Below are positions 51,301-59,665 of a stretch of 64,000 bases of DNA, piece by piece (position 1 is the first letter of the stretch; each line of letters opens with the position of its first letter). The notes beneath the pieces were generated by a model, which did no database searches, was not told the origin of the DNA, and was given only the letters and a program-made list of their open reading frames with translations. The position numbers were made by a program, and so were the translations under genes. Location of the stretch: NCBI GenBank assembly GCA_003116975.1, contig BGKB01000041.1, positions 510,891 to 574,890 on the forward strand. Direction: 5' to 3'. The DNA comes from Aurantiochytrium sp. KH105 (Eukaryota > Sar > Bigyra > Thraustochytrida > Thraustochytriidae).

Positions 51301-53952
51301 CCCAGGAACATCATGAGACTCGGTCCCTGACGATCTAGCGTCATCTGAATCTTCATACGCGTCACCATGATAGAGCTCGCCGAGATACTTGTCTCCATCG
51401 TCAGCAGAAGCTCTGTTCGCCCTCAGCATTGATTGGCGAGGAGGTCCTTCGTCATCAGTTGTAAATGAAAAATCCTCCGAAGGTGGCGCTGAACGGCCTT
51501 TCTTGTCCGCTTCACCATGGCGAGCAATGGCCCTGGATGAGTGTTGCCCATCGTCATCGCTCTCGAGCGTCACACCTGCATCAACGGCGCCGGCCCACAA
51601 ATTCGAGTGACGAAGACGACTATTGTCGAGGTGAGAGTCTTCAAAGTGAAAACTAGCCTCCTCGCGGTGACTTGCCGTTTGCGTCGCGCGGTCACTTGTG
51701 CGCTCATCAAGATCACCCAAAAGATTCGCAATAAAGCTACGTTCATCATCCACTGATGTGTGCGAGGCCATGGGGTTTGACCATGCGAAGAGTGGCACGT
51801 CCACGTCCGAGGTGCCCCAGATGCTGGCAATGTGATTGTGGGCGCTTGCACCAAGATTGTACGTATTTTGGTCGCGCCCAAGACCATGATTCTGATGCTC
51901 CGCAGAGCCTGCGTGCAGCGAATCAGAAGAAAATTCGACAATCGAGTTGGACTGGCCCGCATCGGCAGTTGGAGCTTGCGCTGATGTTGACCCTGACGTT
52001 GGCGCTGGCGCTGGTGACGGCGCTGTCGCCTGACCTGGCGCTGGCGGCGGTGCTGGGAGGCCGTCGAAACCTGGTGTCGATAATTCGTCGACGCGAGGAA
52101 GTGGCTCGGTCACGGTGGAGCGCGAAGGGCTGCTACTTCGGCTACTACCATTGCTTTTGACATTGTTCGTACTGCTGGCAACACCAAAACGTGTGGCGTG
52201 TATACTCCTGCTCTTACTGCTACCGTTACTTCTCACCTCGTCGTTGTCATTATCCTTTTCACAGTTGCCTTCATCGCTGCTGCTGCTCGTACGCTTTGTA
52301 CAATTGTCACAACCTTTTCCGGGAAATGCACCGCGTGTGTCTGATGTCTTTTGCGAGCCAGCGATCTGCCATCCTGGAGATGACGGATTGAGTTCGACCT
52401 CCTGCGTTGGCTTGCTGTTCGAAAGAGAAGGCTTTTCCAGGACGGGAGGCATGGGCGACGCGGCCGACAGGGAAGACACATAACGACCATTCGTCGGCGA
52501 ACCAGACGCAGCATCCTCGTGGGTCTGTAGCGAGGGCGAGGGCGAGGGCGAGGGGGATGGCGCGGACGAGGCGGCGGCGCTACGAGACTTGTTCTTTTTT
52601 CGTTTGCGCTTGGCGGATTTCTTGGAAGGGGTCTGCGACTTTTCAGTAGCATTTGAATTGTCAGATGCCCCTTCGCAGAGATTTTCAATCAACATCTGGC
52701 GCCAGGCGCTCTCCACGGCAGTCTGTAGTATTGAAAGGAGCTCTGACCGGAGTGACCCAAGAGCAAAGAGACCTGGTTCGCGAGGCTCAAAGTTGGCCTG
52801 CGCAAATGCAGCAAGTGGCTCAATGACTCTGCGAAATGCTGAGCGTCCTTCCGGGGGCGCGCGTTGAGCGATGAGAAGCGCATCGGCAATGTCAAAGGCA
52901 AGATCGCCGTAGGCGCTCGACGCAAACTTAGATAAATGCATGGCGTGGGCCCCAATACCGCGGAGGTCGATCTCCGTTCGCGCGCACACGTACTTAATCT
53001 GAAGCCGCTTCCAGGCTTTGCACAGAGCATTGCCCGACGCCCCATTGCTCCACAGCACTGCGGACTGACGCTCGGAAGGCAACATTTGGAACCAACTCCA
53101 TGCCTCTTGTGTATGCGCATGAGCTGACTGAGACGTTTGATCCTTCCAGCGGACACGCGCAATTCGACGCGTGGCAAAGGCGTGCCATATCTGCATCTCG
53201 ATGCGGCTCGCGAGGTAAGCACCTGCAGGAATCCACCCAGCGCGCGCAAGCCAATCGGCCTGCTCAACATAGTCAAGTTGCTTCGTTTGTGCCACTTTGG
53301 GAATGCTCTCCGTACAAAGAAATGCTCCGAGGGACACACGCTGCAGAAGCGCAAAAAACGCTTGCGGATCGCGCACGAGACTGGCGTTGCAGAACTCGAT
53401 GCGATCCGTTCCAACCAGTCGAAAAGACTCAAGCAGCTCTTCGGATGCGACATATGCATCGAGCTCGACCGGAGAAAGGAGAGGCACAAAGCATTCCCAG
53501 CGATTGGAAATCATTCTCGTACGACGAAAGACGAAATCGATTTGCTTGCGCGAGATCAAAAGCGAAAAGCTCGCCGTGTTGGGCCGTCGTCGGAGTTCGC
53601 CTCGCAGGACGAGAGGCGACTCGAGATCAAACGCGCGTGCGCCCGATTCCCAGGTTCTGTCCTTGATCATCTGGAGCATGTCGCAAAGCGTCTTGACCGA
53701 GATCTCGTCGGAGATTGCGAGCACGGCCAATCTCTCCTCCACCTTGAGCCCTGTGAACCAGGCTCTGGCGCGGCGGCCTGCCTCGCCAATCTCCTCGTCG
53801 CCCGCGCCTGCGTCGGAGTTCGCCGCGCCCATTTGGCCCTGGTTGGCAGGGGCCAGAAACGCATATCGAGAGGCGCGCGACCTCACCCGCGCCGTGCGCG
53901 AGCGGAGCAGCAGCGCGTGCACGAGGTCATCGTGCGGTCGTGAAGGGTCCAT
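48325..53952 (-). CDS. Non-canonical poly(A) polymerase (TRF4/PAPD5-like) with long N-terminal region, 1875 aa
   Basis: The C-terminal 430 residues form a nucleotidyltransferase: KKYGSCASGLSLPDGDLDLV (GS..DxD motif, about 1505-1525), VPIIKLTTL, and VQLDISF with the third metal-binding Asp (about 1597). The PAP-associated domain follows (LLILKKFLADRGLGYGYAGG, LSSYGLLLLVVVYLQ, LGHLLLGFLNFYG). This is the TRF4/PAPD5 family, which adds tails to nuclear RNAs for decay or maturation. The N-terminal 440 residues are folded-looking but unrecognised; 450-1390 is Ser/Gln-rich low complexity with a short coiled segment (ADAEWRRSIEAKLDHITSVL, about 1140). The frame opens further up to 54150, but MDPSRPHDDL fits better as a start. 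Confidence 0.88.
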   Translation of the reverse strand: MDPSRPHDDLVHALLLRSRTARVRSRASRYAFLAPANQGQMGAANSDAGAGDEEIGEAGRRARAWFTGLKVEERLAVLAISDEISVKTLCDMLQMIKDRTWESGARAFDLESPLVLRGELRRRPNTASFSLLISRKQIDFVFRRTRMISNRWECFVPLLSPVELDAYVASEELLESFRLVGTDRIEFCNASLVRDPQAFFALLQRVSLGAFLCTESIPKVAQTKQLDYVEQADWLARAGWIPAGAYLASRIEMQIWHAFATRRIARVRWKDQTSQSAHAHTQEAWSWFQMLPSERQSAVLWSNGASGNALCKAWKRLQIKYVCARTEIDLRGIGAHAMHLSKFASSAYGDLAFDIADALLIAQRAPPEGRSAFRRVIEPLAAFAQANFEPREPGLFALGSLRSELLSILQTAVESAWRQMLIENLCEGASDNSNATEKSQTPSKKSAKRKRKKNKSRSAAASSAPSPSPSPSPSLQTHEDAASGSPTNGRYVSSLSAASPMPPVLEKPSLSNSKPTQEVELNPSSPGWQIAGSQKTSDTRGAFPGKGCDNCTKRTSSSSDEGNCEKDNDNDEVRSNGSSKSRSIHATRFGVASSTNNVKSNGSSRSSSPSRSTVTEPLPRVDELSTPGFDGLPAPPPAPGQATAPSPAPAPTSGSTSAQAPTADAGQSNSIVEFSSDSLHAGSAEHQNHGLGRDQNTYNLGASAHNHIASIWGTSDVDVPLFAWSNPMASHTSVDDERSFIANLLGDLDERTSDRATQTASHREEASFHFEDSHLDNSRLRHSNLWAGAVDAGVTLESDDDGQHSSRAIARHGEADKKGRSAPPSEDFSFTTDDEGPPRQSMLRANRASADDGDKYLGELYHGDAYEDSDDARSSGTESHDVPGRDDGLWTEATDAASHVETARSTTSIDTADVNESALEQREPVADGRTILVKENASLLKNERASPQKGEAATLKETGKATSLEAEDASLLENKKASLHESQHRPQLSAAGSETALTEMVTSTTELKDGSHSDDGEWTTISKRWRRRPFSADGHRRNSTASANEAGSRSSRSMNRRTSKRRNGSCGAASAIMEHEKTYTDDAAKRQTRFMRSDSSQSAISLGSTLNDEAVADQACESCLAKDREIASYQRADAEWRRSIEAKLDHITSVLDAVLAVKSSVSTPAMAPVSQVPVKNGAATANNLAGTASSSLNSTSYAAAAAAGTSARRPASGKRVVSTSSSAGMSVASVQQRGHAASIATPISSSSSLSSSSSSSALGTKTGLSRSGGVGKTSSPVPNGLRSAPQTPLARPRQLSQIEAPLADFYLPHQQQQQQQQQEGSHFAPGPMLDAVSSQYAMYYNTNAAGVLFTDPWFYPFPMDAVHGPMVHRRRPSVPFPREWHGQTLQEQLQQEIQDQEEQQQQEQQQRQMVDPAPPPPTHLRHHHHQQAQQAQAQSAGSTQMFRTSSAGAFWQGAPPTSMEGIHRLDLEIAGFVEACQTHRKQRLSAEGVIVERVTGVVRHLWPRATVKKYGSCASGLSLPDGDLDLVICLPKVMQDDIADEPGPLEGRNAIKMSWQQNLAEALRFAEWIDGDTVKTILTPVPIIKLTTLAPARVQLDISFQTDQHNGLATVKLVATLRKQHLALTPLLLILKKFLADRGLGYGYAGGLSSYGLLLLVVVYLQNGNPALATPAPRQNGTRIRSSSHGQFSHHAYPTTVNAHLGHLLLGFLNFYGRHFDAAAMGVSLAKGIFPRKSENYFTSASSDTESLPGRTSSFHLRERLGAPTSSQTRSSVQADASSFDSHRFDPVFIDDPLSPGNNVGRNCFRIASIQRAFMDASDVLRRALFGHAGQPTASPLLQKIVRWPSSSALSPRPKTGQPAAAASAPASAAVASSS

Positions 53953-54288
53953 CGCCGCCGCTGCGAGGCGCTGCGCTCCACCGCGAGGCGCCCCGCGGCC
54001 CGGTCTGCGTTGAGGAAAAAAAGAGGCAAGAAGAGAATGAGAATGAAAAAGCGGCAAGTGCGCAACGCAAAAAAAGCACTTTTGCGTTGCGCGCTCTGAT
54101 CCGTTCGCCTGGCGCCGGGTGACTCGGACGCAGGCGGGCGGTCCATGCATGGTCTTTTACAGTTTGTACTCCAAGGCCACGGATCTTGCTTTATTCCTTT
54201 GGGAGAAAAAGACGACTGTGATCAATGTGCAGAGCCTCATTCCTTGTTTGGACGGTGGCTCGCAAGAGCTTTGTCACGATAGAGGAGT
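53953..54288. promoter_or_regulatory. Divergent promoter, poly(A) polymerase-like / EF-hand protein
   Basis: A 336-bp spacer between two start codons facing apart, partly purine-rich (GAGAATGAGAATGAAAAAG). No core element is identified. Confidence 0.4.
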
Positions 54289-55383
54289 ATGCGTCGCTGG
54301 CCTTCGACGCGATGGAGAAGCGAGGAAAGCATTCTTGCCAGTGATGGTCCTGCCGTCGACGACGAAGAACAAGACGAAGCAGACCGCTGGGAGCGCAATG
54401 TGCAGACGCTCGAAAATACTGAACGTGATCCTAAATCGAACAACCACAAGTCAAAGCAAAAGACAAGGCATCGTCTGCTGGAGAAAAGCGACAGCAAGCC
54501 TCTTCTCACTCGACTCCTGAGCTTACGGCAATCCAAGGGTGGAAAACGCAGCAGCTCGCAAAAACGTGCTCGAGTCAGCCATGAGTGGTACAATAACGCA
54601 GTCGAAAGTTGTGGAAGTGAAGCGAGCAGCGTTGGACGACGAAGCTATTCATCCTCCGCCGCAGAGGCAGATGACGAGTATGAGTCGATCTGCACCGAGG
54701 ATGAGATCAAAGATACACGGGGCCTGCCCGAAAACGATAAATTTGACATTCTTCGTTTAAAGCGCTTGTGCGACCAGTACAGTCTCACGCCGCGGCACAT
54801 TCGCCGCTTGTTCCAGTTGTTCAAGCGTTTGGACAGCGACAGATCCGGAACCGTGGACAAAGCAGAACTTTTTGCTTGGCTTGATGAGCCCCTCAACCTA
54901 TTCTCTCGAAAACTATTTGAGCTGGTGGATGTCCCTCGCAAGGGTCATTTAGATTTCGTGGCCTTTTGCAAAGTTCTCGTCACGTACGCCCTCTTTGGCA
55001 AGGACGACATTCTACGGTATTGCTTTTATGCATTTGATAGCAATACCAATGGCTGCATTGACCATAATGAACTCCATCAGCTCGTCTCACTCTTGCACGG
55101 TGACGAGGAACAGCGATTCTACAATATTGAGCTCGTTTTGCAAAAGTTTGACCAGAACTTGGACGGCGTCATCAACTTTGAGGAGTTTCAGCAGATCAAT
55201 CGGCAACATCCCTATGTGCTCTATCCGGCCTTTCGCATGCAAAAGCGAATCGAGGAGAAGACCTTTGGTTCACGGTGGTGGTACCGACAGCGCAGGCGAC
55301 TTTTGAGAGAAAAGAGGGGCGCTGTGTCTGTCTCTGCCACGCTTGGGAAAATATACAAGCAATGGCTCACTCGCTCGACGTAA
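54289..55383 (+). CDS. EF-hand calcium-binding protein, 364 aa
   Basis: Residues 1-145 are charged and Ser/Arg rich. From about 155 a calcineurin-B/CBL-like body follows with four EF-hands: DSDRSGTVDKAEL (complete, about 186), DVPRKGHLDFVAF (degenerate, about 222), DSNTNGCIDHNEL (about 258) and DQNLDGVINFEEF (about 302). Loop one starts after LTPRHIRRLFQLFKRL, the usual linker of CBL/calcineurin-B-type proteins. The tail is basic (RWWYRQRRRLLREKR). It is likely a calcium sensor; the target is unknown. Start MRRWPSTRWR; a later ATG would cut only the disordered part. Confidence 0.87.
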   Translation: MRRWPSTRWRSEESILASDGPAVDDEEQDEADRWERNVQTLENTERDPKSNNHKSKQKTRHRLLEKSDSKPLLTRLLSLRQSKGGKRSSSQKRARVSHEWYNNAVESCGSEASSVGRRSYSSSAAEADDEYESICTEDEIKDTRGLPENDKFDILRLKRLCDQYSLTPRHIRRLFQLFKRLDSDRSGTVDKAELFAWLDEPLNLFSRKLFELVDVPRKGHLDFVAFCKVLVTYALFGKDDILRYCFYAFDSNTNGCIDHNELHQLVSLLHGDEEQRFYNIELVLQKFDQNLDGVINFEEFQQINRQHPYVLYPAFRMQKRIEEKTFGSRWWYRQRRRLLREKRGAVSVSATLGKIYKQWLTRST

Positions 55384-55950
55384 TTGAGCCGCAGCTAAAA
55401 GACGTCGGCAAGAGCGTAAGAATTTGGCCAGAGTCGCATGCGCGAGTCTCTCCACGCCAAGATATTTCCAAAAGAGTGATGAAGATGTTGAACCATGCAT
55501 GCGATGAGCATTTTGCGTAACAAGGAGACAGACAGTCGCAGCCGACAACAAAGCAAACATTTTGCATACGAGTTTCACATTATGGCGTTTCTTTGTAAGA
55601 AAACTGACATACACACACAAACGCGTGCAGCCACGAGGCCAGGTATCTATCTGGCTTGGCATTTCTCGCAAGAACGTCACAAGCTTTACTTTTCCAGCGC
55701 GTGTTCGGCCAATCGATTGAACGACACTTTCAACATTCGTTCGCGCAATAAGGAATAAGAAATGAAAGGAATTGTAAGGCTCCCTCTCTTCCAAGGCCTC
55801 GCAACAAGGCTTCGCAACAATGCAGGGGCTCCGTCCGTACGCAGCTCGCTTGTGCCGCGAATGAACCTGGCCTGGCATACCTAGCTTGAGGTGGTAGAAA
55901 ATGGAATCTGCCGTGTCCTTTCGGCCTTCCCGAAAAAGAAAAGGAGCAGT
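55384..55950. other. Convergent 3' spacer
   Basis: A 567-bp spacer between the EF-hand gene and PDCD5. Nothing supported. Confidence 0.45.
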
Positions 55951-56435
55951 TTAGAGAAGATCGTCGTCGTTGTCGTCGCTGTCGTCGTCGAAATAGGATT
56001 TGCGCTGGATGGTGACCTTGCTGGCAGCAGCCTTTAGTCGACTCTCTTCTTCAAGCATAGTCTTGACACGCTCCTCGTTGACTGCCTCCTGAATCTGTCC
56101 GGAGCGAGCAGCATTGAGCAGCTTCATTTGCACCTTTTCAGCGACGTCGGGCTTGACGATGCCAACACGCTTGAGGCGGTCCAAGGCTTCGGGCTTCATG
56201 ATTCGCGAGAGCATTTCTTCCCGCATTTCCTTTTCCTGCTGCTTGCGAGCCTCAAGCTCTTGCATGTTTTCCTGCGTGATTTGCTTGCCGCCGAGCTACG
56301 GGTGAGAGAGATCGGGGGCGTTGAGTGCGCGCTGGTCAGTGGACAGAGTCCGGCATTGTCCCCTCAAGGGAATAGAATGTTCCAACATACCTGTTGCTGC
56401 AGCTCTTGGATCTTCTTTTGCGCTTCCTCGTCCAT
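55951..56435 (-). CDS. PDCD5: Programmed cell death protein 5 homologue, 129 aa, spliced
   Basis: Exon 1 is 56435-56391 (MDEEAQKKIQELQQQ) and exon 2 is 56295-55951. The 95-bp intron (56390-56296) starts GTATGTTGG and ends CACCCGTAG, in phase 0. Joined, the protein reads LQQQLGGKQITQEN then EARKQQEKEMREEMLSRIM. LDRLKRVGIVKPDVAEKVQ corresponds to the ARxRLxxLALVKPEK block of PDCD5/TFAR19. The helical bundle is followed by an acidic C-terminus (DDDSDDNDDDLL) that matches family style and length (125-130 aa). PDCD5-type proteins (yeast YMR074c, archaeal DUF122) bind nucleic acid and chaperonin. Confidence 0.93.
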
Positions 56436-57306
56436 TGTGCCTGGTGTTTGAGCGCGCGCCGCGCGTCTCCCTGCTCTTCTTTCACGTGCGAGCCCGTGTG
56501 CGCGAACCTGAAATCTCGATCAACGAACGACCTTGCGTCTCGCGTCTGCCTGCGTGCCAGCACGCGCGCGAGCGTGGCACGGAGCGGGGGCTTTAGTCGC
56601 GTGTGCACGGGGTTGCGACAGAGAGGGTTGCTCGGTGCGCGTTGCGTGAGAGCCGCTACGGCCTTGTTGTTTTGTTCTTCTTTCTTGTCAAGTCACCACG
56701 GTTTTTTGTTTTGTTGAACGGTTTTTGGTGCTTGCTTGCTTGCTTCTCGTAGGCGACAGGTAGAAAGGAGGCAAGGAGGAAGGAGACGCAGGACTCGATA
56801 GACTCCAGCTTGCAAACGTTGAGGCCACGGAGAGCTGGAATGGTGAGCTGTGACGCATAGAACACCACGTCTGGAGCTGACAAGCTGCAAGTCATGCGCC
56901 CCAGGCGGATTTTGCACCATCACAGCTCGCCGTAGTGCATAGAGAACCACGTCGAGTGCTAATAAATTGCAAGTTATGCTCCCCTGTGGTTTTTGCAGAC
57001 GATTAGGCCCATTGAAGACAGCGAATGGAATGAAATGAAATGAAATGAAATGAAATGAAATGAAATGAAATGAAATGAAATGAAATGAAATGAAATGAAA
57101 TGAAATGAAATGAAATGAAATGAAATGAAATGAAATGAAATGAAATGTTGCGCAGTACCATCCATCCATTATTCACCGCACTGCTGCTCTGGCGTCGGGG
57201 AAGGCACAAACCCCTTGGTTTTAAAATTGGCGCGTGCTTTGTGGGACCACGTTTCGTCTTCGTCCTTGCGCTTGACGAAAGTATCACCGTCCGTCTTGTA
57301 CTTGCT
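56436..57306. other. Intergenic spacer with (GAAAT)n satellite
   Basis: Between PDCD5 (start on -) and the DUF5107-like gene (end on -). Apart from the pentanucleotide array, two segments near 56800-56890 and 56905-56990 share the phrases 'catagaacaccacgtc' and 'catagagaaccacgtc' with 'ccccaggcggattttgca' and 'cccctgtggtttttgca', a diverged tandem duplication of about 110 bp. Confidence 0.6.
57029..57147. repeat. (GAAAT)n pentanucleotide microsatellite, about 24 copies
   Basis: An uninterrupted TGAAA/GAAAT run of about 119 bp, with all copies identical. Confidence 0.98.
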
Positions 57307-59346
57307 TCATTCCACTGCCGCAAGCTGTGAGGACGGCGAAGAAGACGATGCTGCCGCACGCTCGGCGGTAGTTTGGGATGAAAAGTTAAGCTCGCGAAGG
57401 AAATCGCTTTGCAAAGGATGCGCAACGCGCAGTGCTCGCGAACCCGGGCCAAGAGCATCATTAATCGCACGCACACGAAACAAGAGATCCTGCCTTTTTG
57501 TCGAGCAAAGAATAGGTGTCCAGACAAAGCCGCGAATACGCTCGAGGGCTCTGCGAGGCTCACCAATGGCGAGGTCAAGTTCTGCTTGGCGCATAATAAG
57601 ATCCGGAGCGTTGATCTCATGTGCCCAACGCAGTGCTACCTTCGAGAAGAGAAATGTCCGTCGTTCGTTCAATGACGCGCCAAGCTCTTGCAAAAGAGTG
57701 TCGAGCTCAAGGAGAGCCATTGGACCACAATCAGTAAAGGCTTGCTCAAGAAAGGGCCGCGCCTGCTCGGCTTCCCCGACAAGCTTCCAATACAGCAATC
57801 CCACGAGACGAAGGGTCTGCGGCGCCCGATTCGCGGCGAGGAGCTCTCCACTGAGGTCTCGAGCTGCTGATTTGATCGATTCGAACCGGTCCTGATCCTT
57901 TTCGAGAGAGTCCTCCTCGTAAGGACGAGTGATGCAGCCCTGATACTCGGCAGCTTGCAAGAGTAAACGTCTCGCTCGACCAAAAAGGGTATAGTCGGCT
58001 GGTACAGTGCTGAAGCGAGCGCGATCCATTCCCCCTTTCATGACGTGACCCTGTCGTGCGTTTGACTGAACCGTGTCATACTCTGCGTCAGGACCCAAGT
58101 TCCGAACCATGGTCCAGCAAAAGTCCTTTTGCGCTGTTTCGGCCGAGAGCACAAACTCAGCTTGGGCGAATGAGTTTCCGCGAAGGCCCGTGAGAAGTTT
58201 TGCAGTCGGTTCGTGAGCACTTCCCAGGGAACGAAGTCTGCATCGCGCATCATTCGCGACACCAGGGAGAATGGCAAAAAGCGCAAGACGCGAGGCAAGC
58301 CCGGTGGTATCTTCCCACCCAATCGCTTGAGCCGGCACCGCAGGTTGTTGTTCTTCTTGATCTTCATGATCTTTTTCGGCCTCCTTCGAAGCCAGAGGTG
58401 TAGGGTCTGTCTTTTCCTCAGGAAATGGAGAAGTTTCGTGCTTTGGAAAGGCTCGTGAGAGGCGGCCACGTCCACGACGGCCAAGTAGTGGCGACTGCTT
58501 CTGGAGGTGAGTGAGATCGTGTTGCTTGCCTGCGTCGCGCTCGCGTACTGATTTGGTATGCTTTTGCGCCTCGACGCGCAGAAATCGCTTGGGTGTGACG
58601 GACGTGACCTGCAAACCAACGAGGCTTGGAGGAGCGGATGGATCAGAGTCAAGTAGGGGAAGCAGCGACGAGATGTCTGCTTCATGCACGGGTGGCAAAA
58701 TCCAGGACGAGACGGTCGAGGCTGGCACCGCGCACGAGACACAGAACTCGGACGCGTGGTTGACGACACAGCGCTGAAAAAGAGAAGGCTGGTCTGAACG
58801 AAGCTCAAAGTGCACGATCCACGCTGCATTGCCAACGTTGACCCAGCAACAATCCGCTTGGCTGCCAAAGTCAAACTCGACAGCCCGAGATGTGTCCGGG
58901 TGAAAAGGAGTTGTCCCAGGACTGAATTGAATGCCTCCAGCGACCCAGCCAGACAAGTTTGTGTCCCCAACGCGTACGGGATAAACTGTTCGGGTGGGCA
59001 AGACAAGATCTGTGTTTGTCTTGCAGTCAACTAATGAGAGTACGCGACCACCAAGCGCTGGACAGATGGTTGCTCGTAGAATGCCATTCTCAAGAATGAT
59101 GACGTCGTACTCTCGCATGACCGCATCGAGGCTATCATTGTGACCGCCATGCAGCGGATCGCGCAAAATTCGCTTCCCGAGAACAATCGGCCAAGCATCT
59201 GACGATAGCGGTTCCCAGCGTGCGCATTCAAGCACAGCCTTGTCCTCGCGAACAATGCATTGCTCGGGGTAAGAGCTGTTCTTTTCTTCTTCTTGGGTCT
59301 CCCAAGCGCTCTTGTGCTTGCCCTCGCCCTCGCCACCTTCTCCCAT
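57307..59346 (-). CDS. DUF5107-like protein with helical repeats, 679 aa
   Basis: Residues about 70-200 carry VIILENGILRATICPALGGR, VLSLVDCKTNTDLVL and SGWVAGGIQFSPGTTPFHP, matching the DUF5107 pattern (ENxxLxxxxxPelGGRxxsxxDKxt, then SGGIE.N). That fold is mutarotase or sugar-binding-like and is known mostly from bacterial proteins. A charged, Glu/Lys-rich insertion lies at about 285-350. Residues 490-650 are helical, with TPR-like segments (LVGLLYWKLVGEAEQARPFL, RQAELDLAIGEPRRALERI), also typical of bacterial DUF5107 proteins. Function unknown; carbohydrate recognition is an inference. Start MGEGGEGEGK. A (CAG)5 tract lies just upstream at 59369-59385. Confidence 0.75.
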   Translation of the reverse strand: MGEGGEGEGKHKSAWETQEEEKNSSYPEQCIVREDKAVLECARWEPLSSDAWPIVLGKRILRDPLHGGHNDSLDAVMREYDVIILENGILRATICPALGGRVLSLVDCKTNTDLVLPTRTVYPVRVGDTNLSGWVAGGIQFSPGTTPFHPDTSRAVEFDFGSQADCCWVNVGNAAWIVHFELRSDQPSLFQRCVVNHASEFCVSCAVPASTVSSWILPPVHEADISSLLPLLDSDPSAPPSLVGLQVTSVTPKRFLRVEAQKHTKSVRERDAGKQHDLTHLQKQSPLLGRRGRGRLSRAFPKHETSPFPEEKTDPTPLASKEAEKDHEDQEEQQPAVPAQAIGWEDTTGLASRLALFAILPGVANDARCRLRSLGSAHEPTAKLLTGLRGNSFAQAEFVLSAETAQKDFCWTMVRNLGPDAEYDTVQSNARQGHVMKGGMDRARFSTVPADYTLFGRARRLLLQAAEYQGCITRPYEEDSLEKDQDRFESIKSAARDLSGELLAANRAPQTLRLVGLLYWKLVGEAEQARPFLEQAFTDCGPMALLELDTLLQELGASLNERRTFLFSKVALRWAHEINAPDLIMRQAELDLAIGEPRRALERIRGFVWTPILCSTKRQDLLFRVRAINDALGPGSRALRVAHPLQSDFLRELNFSSQTTAERAAASSSSPSSQLAAVE

Positions 59347-59665
59347 GGTTGGGCGTTTCGACGCTTGCAGCAGCAGCAGCAGCAGCGGGTGGCACCTTTA
59401 CGTTCCGTTGCGTAAGTTCTCAAAAGTCAAAAGTCAAATCGCGTCAAATCAACAAAAAAAAATGCCTTTTACCACCATCAGCTTACGTATAAAGCATTAT
59501 AGCAGAAGGAAATGCAAGGGACGATGCTGGAGACGGCGTGCAGCACTACAAACAGGCCTATACTTGGGCTCTTCGGTGAGGCCCTTGATTTTTGACAGCA
59601 TCAAAAGGCCTGCATGACACCACGGCATTCGAGTACGTCATTCAGTGGGATTTTTAGATGAAATT

